A model generated the notes under the pieces. That model worked only from the letters and a program-made list of their open reading frames with translations. It did not search any database and was not told the DNA's origin. A stretch of DNA of 64,000 nucleotides from Prosapia bicincta (Eukaryota; Arthropoda; Insecta; Hemiptera; Cercopidae), in NCBI GenBank assembly GCA_036971475.1, contig JBAIZL010000001.1, positions 278,711,925 through 278,775,924 on the forward strand, read 5' to 3'. Positions 57,182 to 64,000 of the stretch are shown piece by piece (positions within the stretch are counted from its first letter, which is position 1; the number at the start of each line of letters is the position of its first letter). A program made the position numbers and the translations under genes.

Positions 57182-58159
57182 TCTATTTATATATACAAAT
57201 GAATGTGTGTATGTATGTATGCGCTTTATGCATTATTAAACCACTGATCTGATCGCCATGAAACTTTGGGAAATTGTTGAGCACATTCCTGGGAAGGTTT
57301 CTGGCATTGTAAGTCTCAAGGGAAGTAGCCAGGGGGGCACAGAAGGCACGTGACCCCCCTAAACCAATTAATTTTTGCAAGAAAATATTAACCTATAAAA
57401 CGGCGCTATCTTCTCATGTATATAAAAATGAATGTTTGTATATATGTATGTATGTGTGTATGTATGTATGTATCTATGTATGTATGTGTAAATGAGCCCT
57501 ATGCGTTAGTAAACCACTGATCCAATCGCCATGAAACTTTGGTAAATTGAGTACATTACTGGGAAGGTTTCTGGCATAGTAATTATCAAGGGCGTAGCTA
57601 GGTGGCACAGGGGACACGTGACCCCCCCAAACAATTAATTTCAGCAGAAAAGTATTAACCTATAATACTAGGGTTTTAGCAAAATAGCTTCCCGACGACA
57701 TAACAAATCTTTTCAACGTATTTTTTAAGTATCAAAATAGCATAAAGTATAGATACGATTTTCTATCTTATCTTATCATTAGACATTTCATTAAATTAAT
57801 TGCAAATTTTGGTTGTTAAGCAACACTAAACAAATTAAATAATGGGACTTGACTTAGAAAATCCATGGTTCTCACATTAAGAACTGTATGTGGCTTGCTC
57901 ACGCTTCGGAAAACCTTCCCACATATTTGTGTACGCACCAGACAGAAAAACTAAAAATATTGTACATCCGAGTGCACTTCAATAAATAACATTCAATCAA
58001 GACGTTTTGCTGTCACACTTTTCTCAACCGACTCTATAAATTCCGCTACTAATGTGTTAATAAAATACTAAATTAAGTTCAGCCATTTAACGGTGTCATA
58101 AATGTTAACACGACATTTATTTACTTTTGAGCGATACGAAGTTCGCCGGGTCAGCTAGT
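57182..58159 (+). mobile_element. Non-autonomous Helitron, 978 bp
   Basis: Starts A|TCTATTTATATATACAAATG and ends GCCGGGTCAGCTAGT|T (CTAGT 58155-58159), with a small CGAA/TTCG hairpin just before the end. The first ~500 bp is a two-unit tandem (57182-57410, 57411-57680) with AAACCACTGATC, GCCATGAAACTTTGG, GGGAAGGTTTCTGGCAT and GTATGTATGTATG runs. No helicase remains. Confidence 0.8.
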
Positions 58160-60469
58160 TATTTAACTAAAAGCAACTAAATATTTTCTTTATGAAATAA
58201 AATTTCTTATAACTAAAATCTTTGTTTATATTACTTGTTCATAATCACTACACTGTCCCATAAATGCCATTTGGTAATATCATAGCAATTAGTATAGTGA
58301 TTGCTATTTAAATGTGACTAAAAACAGCAACAGTTCTATTTAGTATCGAATAAAAAGACTCCATTACGGATGAAGAGATTATTAATAATATAACAGATAC
58401 TGATATATTGTACTTTAATTTACTCCCTAATGGTTTCCCATTCTAAACTAAGATAGATTACGTTTTAGATTCTATAATTTAATCATCAGTACTTAGGATA
58501 TATTTGCCATTTTACAACAATGCCCAATACGTTTTATTACAAAACAGACACTCCTGTTTTTTGTATGTTTATTTAGTAGTGAAATTAGTATTTCCTACGC
58601 AAAAGGAAATTCAAACCTCAAAGGTCAACACTCAGTTATATGAGCTTGCATTGTTATTGTAGGATCGATGCCTCTATTTTTGCTTCTATGCTTGCTGGTA
58701 TCAAATATGAATTTCTTTATAAATGCTTAATTGCTTTTTTTTTAAATAATATCTAGATATTTAATATGATTTTAATATACTGATATTTGTTTGAAAATCG
58801 TACAAATTAATATACATTTGAGTATGTTTTTCTGTTTTTCCTAACATTAAAACATTTTTCTTTATTGAATTATTTCGGAAAAACTCCATTCTCGAAACCT
58901 TATACTGTTAGATTCGCCCTCCACGAACCTGTAGGTCTCGTAGTGTTTATCGTTTTGAGAATGGAGTTAAACTGAAACGAGTCAGCAAAGAAAAATGTTT
59001 TACTATGTCTGTGAGTTGGGGGGGGGGGGCTTCAGTATATAAAGACGAGCTGAAGATTTGGGTGATCAGCATTGTTTAAAGTTTTGAGAAAATAGTTAAT
59101 CCGAAAAGCGTCAACAAAGAAAAATCTCTTAATGTTAGGAAAGATTAAAAAATGTACCCAAATATTTCCAAATATTCCTAACAGAATTAAAGATAATTAT
59201 ATTAAAAAGATAACATTAAATTTAATTTAAAACTTATTCTATCTAACCAACTCTGTGAACTTCCGCTTGAACTAGTCATTGGTTGTTCTAGCACGACCTT
59301 TCTACGTCATTAGCACAGATTGTAGCACAGATTGGAAAATGCAAGATGCACACAACAAATCTTCCTCACTGACCAGCATCTAAACCTGTTCTGTTCTAAT
59401 TGACGTTAGCTAGTAATTATTGTAACATATTAACAAACTTCTATTTAAATTGTACATTACTTTAAAAAGTAGAAAAAATTATTTTTTAAGCACCCCTTTA
59501 TAAAAAAGAACAAAACAATCTCTAAAATTTATAAGGATTAAATTTTAATGATGCCCTATATTTAATTATTTACAAAAATGTAATAGTTCAACTTAATTAT
59601 TTGAGACTTAATTTTGTAGTAATGACAGAAACTAAATTCGTTTTTATCAAATAACAAATGTAAAAATGTATAATATTTGTAATATTTGTAAAATGTATAA
59701 TATTTTAAAATGTATCATTAACTCATTTGCATTGTCTTTAATAAGATATATATTCAATTAATGTATATTAGTTATATTTATAAATGTGGTAATTTTAAAT
59801 GTATTAACTGTAATCATCCAATGTAAGAAAAACTGTATTTATGGAACCGAAATAGTCTTCAAAGTTTGAACATGTATATATACAATGCAGACTTAAACAA
59901 ACCAAATTCGGCGTTGGATAGGAATTATAGCCTCATAGTCATATTTGTGAAACTTTGAAGCAGAGACGAAAATGAGTTAAAGAAAGTAAATTAAGGTTAT
60001 GAAGTGCTTTAAAACCAAAGGTGACCTTCAAACAACTGTGACCATCCCATTACAAATACTAGAACCAATCAACACACAATAGTGTTTAAACGTTATCGTG
60101 AGAAATAAGATTCAAAAGGCAACGAGAGCTGAACATTTTGTTGTCCAAAATAAAATACTAAGGGATTTCCTAAAAATAAAATGTTTAATAAACTTCTAAA
60201 TATATGTCATGCAATGTTTCCCAGTGGTACACCGGTCTAATCAAATTGGCATTTGTTTTAGACGATCGGACTGCTGGCACAAAGAAGTCAGGAAGCAGTA
60301 AAGGAGCAATAAACTTGATATACCAGCTTCCTGAACATTAAGAAAACATCATTTCTACAATAACAGCTGTTACCTCACCGCCTATTATAATCAACTGGTT
60401 CGGAATATTGCCCTCAGGTTGACATCCTTCTTTAAAGTCGTGCGTCCTTATGTAACTCCTTCTTAATGA
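58160..60469. other. AT-rich DNA with short shared repeats, no gene recognised
   Basis: GTTTTGAGAATGGAGTTAA / GAAACGAGTCAGCAAAGAAA (58952-58995) and TTTTGAGAAAATAGTTAATC / AAAAGCGTCAACAAAGAAAA (59081-59125) are two diverged units of the repeat also seen at 43850-43940. A poly(G) run lies at about 59018-59029. Confidence 0.5.
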
Positions 60470-61376
60470 TCTGTGTCACAAAGGCGTTAGGTTTGTTATG
60501 ATAAGTGAGGTATGCTAAATCGTGAGGTTTGTAATGATGCGTTAGGCATGCAAAAGCTTTACGTTTGGTATGATGCGTTGGGTATGCAAAAGCGTTAGGT
60601 TTGTTATGATTCGTGAGGTATGCAAAATCGTGAGGTTTGTAATGATGCGTTAGGTATGCAAAAGTTTTACTTTTGGTATGATGCGTTAGGTAAGCAAAAG
60701 CGTTAGGTTTGTAATAATGAGTTGGGTATGCCAAAGCGTTAGGTTTGTTAATATTCATGAAGTATGCAAAATCGTGAGGTTTGTAATGATGCGTTAGGTA
60801 TGCAAAAGCGTTAGGTATACAAACGTTTTACGTTTGGTATGATGCGTTAGGTATGCAAAAGCGTTAGGTTTGTAATAATGCGTTAGGTATGCCTAAGCGT
60901 TAGGTTTGTAATGATGCGTTAGGTATGCAAAGGCGTTAGGCTTGGTATGATGCGTTAGGTATGCAAAAGCGTTAGGTTTGTTATGATGAGTTACGTATGT
61001 AAAAGCGTTAGGTTTGTATGATGATGCGTTAGGTATACAAAAGATTTAGGTTTGGTATGATGTATTAGATATGCAAAAGCTTTAGGTTTTTTATGATGCG
61101 TTAGGTATGCAAAAGCAATAGGTTTGGCATGATGCGTTGGGTATGCAAAAGCTTTAGGTATATTATGATGCCTTGGGCATGCAAAAGCGTTAGGTATACA
61201 AAAGCAATAGGTTTGTTATGTTACGTTAGGTATGCATAAGCGTTAGGTATGTAAAAGGGTTAGATTTGTTATGATGCATTAGGTATGCAAAAGTGTTGGG
61301 TTTGGTATGATATGTTAGTTATGCAAAAGCGTTAGGTATACAAAAGCGTTAGGTTTGTTATGTTACGTTAGGTAAC
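60470..61376 (+). repeat. Minisatellite, ~34-39-bp units, about 25 copies
   Basis: Units of GCGTTAGGTTTGTTATGATG / CGTTAGGTATGCAAAA with substitutions and occasional half units. The minus frame 60432-60758 (YLTHHYKPNAFA repeats) is a by-product. Unit length varies, there are no unique spacers, and this is not a CRISPR array. Confidence 0.9.
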
Positions 61377-62619
61377 ATAAGGAAATTAAACCAAATATAT
61401 GGAGTTCTGGAGACGGTGTTGTGGATTACTTAAGTTACGTGGAGTACTAGAAAAAAAAACAGCGAAAGAAGAATGAACATAGAGACTAATGTGGCCATAT
61501 CAGGAGAGTAAAAGTGGAGTTTATGAGTATGGTGATATTTCTCTGATGTGTAACAGTTTTGCACACATTCCTTAACTACCATGTGGTTAGTAAACTGGCA
61601 TTCATGGCCAAAACCCGTCCCCGATCACATTTAATGTGACAAAAGTTAACTTAACACCTTGGGCAGCTTTCCCTTTAAGGATGAGCTTCATATATTTTGT
61701 GTCGTAACGGGCTGGACCTTTATTTGCATTCTTGCTTCAAGTCGCGCCCGGTGTTTGGTAGCACTATAAATACTATTGTCTGGATCAGCAGCGTGATTCC
61801 TCTATACAACCCGGAATTCGTTTGCAACCGGATTAACTTGTTAGTAAGATTTCGGACATCGCCGCGGTAACTGATATACAAGGCATTGACTTTCACCAAT
61901 TTATGTTCATTAAATACAAGATTCGTATTGTTATGTAAACAACATAATATTGTTTATTTCACAATAAAACTGAAAATATCAGTATGTTGTAAGATGTGTG
62001 AAGTAGGTTTTTCATTAAATGAAATCTTGTTTTTTAATGTTGGCAATATTGCCTCGGATTAATTATGTTTAGATTGTGTTACGCGATGGTTAAACGCTTT
62101 ACTGTGAAATCACGACCTCTTTAAAATTACTCATAAAACTGGTCAGATAGAAACTGTTGTTTTTCCTATACATGTGCCGTAACATTTTGGTCCCAAACTC
62201 TGGATCTAATGACGCTGAAAACACGATATAATTTGTAATTGTTTTTAGTATAACTTTCATCTAACCCACATTAACTTTTATGATATTCTTTTATTACATA
62301 ATAAACGTAAATAATCATGATAATACTAAAAAAATGAAACATATAACCATACGAAAATCACAAGATAGGTATTGTAATAACATATGAAATGGCATCAGGA
62401 ATACTTCGCTATCAATAGGGTCTGCAACTTCTAAGCAGCTGCAAAATTTCTGTAGCCTTAAATCAAACACCTCCTGATTGCAATAATAAAAGTATATTCC
62501 ATTAGGAACCTCTACCCTTTCACAATAGTGTCATAAACCTTCTTCCAGTGACTTCATTCACCTTTCAATCATTCAGTATTGCTGATAAATTATTATTACA
62601 AACATGCTTAAATAAACAC
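61377..62619. other. AT-rich DNA, nothing recognised
   Basis: 61600-61870 is more GC-rich, without long frames. No terminal repeats seen. Confidence 0.45.
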
Positions 62620-62626
62620 TAATTAC

Positions 62627-62697
62627 AAGAATAAATTTATTAGAGCAAAATAATATTCAGAGCTCTCTCCAACTACAATAATGGAATATTTCTGGCT

Positions 62698-62749
<52 letters not shown>

Positions 62750-62838
62750 TATATATTTAGTTGATGCCAGAATTATTCTAGTATTGTGGTTGGAGAGAGC
62801 TCTGAATATTATTTTGCTCTAATAAATTTATTCTTGTA
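62627..62838. repeat. Palindrome around a TA microsatellite, family D
   Basis: Left arm 62627-62697 and right arm about 62760-62838 are near reverse complements (AGAGCAAAATAATATTCAGA, GCTCTCTCCAACTACAATA and inverses), with (TA)n at 62704-62755 between. The right arm has TTGATG, then GGAGAGAGCTCTGAATATTA, placed like GAAAAGCTTTGAATAATA of family C: a self-complementary GAGAGCTCTC in place of AAGCTT. Confidence 0.75.
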
Positions 62839-62919
62839 GGCCTAATTCGTTTTTATTTAAACACTTGAGTTAGGTATCACAAAGGTATCGCATACACACG
62901 CACACACACATACACATCT

Positions 62920-62921
<2 letters not shown>

Positions 62922-62996
<75 letters not shown>
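62922..62996. repeat. Compound microsatellite (CT)n(TA)n
   Basis: CT from 62922 to 62953, TA from 62953 to 62996, preceded by a short CACA run. Confidence 0.97.
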
Positions 62997-62997
<1 letters not shown>

Positions 62998-63010
62998 GTA
63001 CGTATGTATA

Positions 63011-63218
63011 TGATGAATAGTTATTATCTGGAGTACATCCGTTCATTCTGCAGTGCATAAACCCGCAGTTACGACGTTTTGCTAGAATCTCATCTTGCTC
63101 TCTAACTGTTGTTGGGTTCACCTCGTCAATGCTAGATGAGATTATAGAGAAACGTCGGACCTGAGATCTTATGTACTGCAAAATGAAAGGATGTACTCCA
63201 GATAATAACTATTCATCA
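63011..63218. repeat. Inverted repeat, family F, with CGTC motif in each arm
   Basis: TGATGAATAGTTATTATCTG (63011) and its complement ending at 63218 form the outer arms. Inside, the two halves carry GAGATTCTAGCAAAACGTCG (minus) and GATTATAGAGAAACGTCGGA (plus). A further copy at 63435-63520 has TGAGGGTTTTGCGAAACGTC. GAAACGTC resembles the GAAA/palindromic ACGT/C end of minimal hammerheads, but the core reads CTAGATGA and stem I is not found. Confidence 0.65.
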
Positions 63219-63224
63219 TCATCA

Positions 63225-63240
63225 TCATCATCATAATATA

Positions 63241-63308
<68 letters not shown>

Positions 63309-63354
63309 GTATACTTGTGCGTGTATGTAAGTGTGTGTGTGTGTGTGTGTGTTG

Positions 63355-63394
<40 letters not shown>
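63225..63394. repeat. Microsatellite cluster (ATC)n, (TA)n, (GT)n, (TA)n
   Basis: Short ATC run at about 63213-63232, TA to about 63303, GT at 63331-63359, TA at 63361-63394. Open frames of IYIY or VCVC here are artefacts. Confidence 0.95.
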
Positions 63395-63395
<1 letters not shown>

Positions 63396-63434
63396 GAGGG
63401 AAACCCAGCAACAATAACAGGCATTACACTACAA

Positions 63435-63520
63435 GTGTGGTTGGGTTCACCAGGTCAATGCTAGATGAGGGTTTTGCGAAACGTCGAAACTGCGTTTTTA
63501 TGTACTATTACGATTTACAT
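63435..63520 (+). repeat. Family F repeat, single copy
   Basis: TTGGGTTCACCAGGTCAATG, CTAGATGAGGGTTTTGCGAA and ACGTCGAAACTGCG match the arms of 63011-63218. Confidence 0.65.
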
Positions 63521-64000
63521 GTTTAGTAATTTCATAACTTGGTAATGTATTTTTTAAAGATCCTTTTTTCCAGGACAATTTCATTTCTTCACATAACTGT
63601 AAATTTATTGTCGATAAGAAAAACACTTGTAATAGCTTAGAAAGCATATACAATTTTCGATTTAAAAAAAACAACTAAAACTATATTATTATTATATCCA
63701 GATTTGTTTACTGTAGAATTAGCTTACAACAATGTAAAAAGTCTCTCATCTATGACGTTTGAAACAGGCAGAAAGGTAAACGTGCAAAGCATCTGAAGTA
63801 AAACTTTGATATGTTGAAAGTTTTACAACCCATTTTATTAGATTGAGACACAGTGTGTTTGCTGAATGATAAATAAAGATAATGAAATAAATGTAACACA
63901 ATGCCATATAAATAACATTCTTCATATCGCTCGATTTGTGAACACACTAATTGTAACATAATATTTTCACCCAACCATCTACTAACCGGCCTAACCCCAT
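63521..64000. other. AT-rich DNA, nothing recognised
   Basis: The 74-codon minus frame at 63750-63974 has no family resemblance. No repeat boundary seen. Confidence 0.45.

Noticed and set aside
60470..61376. Possible CRISPR-like array
   Set aside because: Units are contiguous and variable with no unique spacers, in a eukaryotic genome; it is a minisatellite.
63011..63520. Calling family F a full hammerhead
   Set aside because: GAAACGTC fits, but the core reads CTAGATGA and no stem I pairing is visible; kept only as a resemblance.

Overview
The window is AT-rich animal nuclear DNA. It has long introns, GT-AG splice sites, many microsatellites and a dense load of eukaryotic transposable elements (LINEs, Penelope-like elements, Helitrons, mariner, Tigger/pogo, hAT, fold-back elements). 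An invertebrate, most likely an arthropod, fits best. I cannot name the species from the sequence.

One cellular gene can be supported: ADP-dependent glucokinase (ADPGK), on the + strand. Eight coding exons lie at 1693-2021, 10602-10792, 14663-14762, 17136-17272, 20822-20985, 22423-22529, 24339-24516 and 27380-27601. Spliced together they give 1,428 nt, i.e. 475 residues plus a stop. Every junction keeps frame and has GT-AG ends. The family's GGN, HxE-like, NxxE and GxGD motifs are present. The protein starts with a hydrophobic segment, as expected for the ER-associated animal enzyme.

Layout. 1-1692: upstream DNA with one hammerhead-like short repeat. 2022-10601 (intron 1): a chain of fold-back elements (2253-4045, 5064-5268), a decayed LINE split by a hAT element with a perfect 8-bp target duplication (6627-8850), and a GIY-YIG remnant. 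Introns 2-7 hold a decayed Helitron helicase, a Tigger-type MITE, a mariner remnant, a LINE RNase H/3' end, a hAT MITE, a second fold-back copy, and a Penelope-like 3' end followed by a hammerhead-like motif. A perfect 52-bp inverted repeat ends 31 bp before exon 7.

27602-64000 has no cellular gene I can recognise. It holds a mariner-type transposon nested in a Tigger-type element (28265-30694), a second mariner remnant (30936-31586), a long fold-back (34147-34580), Penelope-derived hairpin repeats tied to TA microsatellites (35816-36192, 38605-38830), a Tigger transposase remnant (36274-37276), a 135-bp AC microsatellite, an ORF1-only LINE-like insertion (45458-46777), a hAT MITE with a perfect target duplication (47487-48237), two Helitrons with 3' CTAGT ends (50507-52034, 57182-58159), a five-copy tRNA-like dispersed repeat family, a ~0.9-kb minisatellite (60470-61376) and a complex hairpin and microsatellite block (62620-63520).

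The most interesting signal is a set of unrelated short repeats that share one RNA-like design: CTGANGA, one extra base, a hairpin, GAAA, a self-complementary stem III, an H base, and in three families a matching stem I. This is the layout of a type I hammerhead ribozyme of the dimer-dependent sort known from Penelope-like elements and retrozymes. One copy lies about 90 bp downstream of a Penelope GIY-YIG reading frame.
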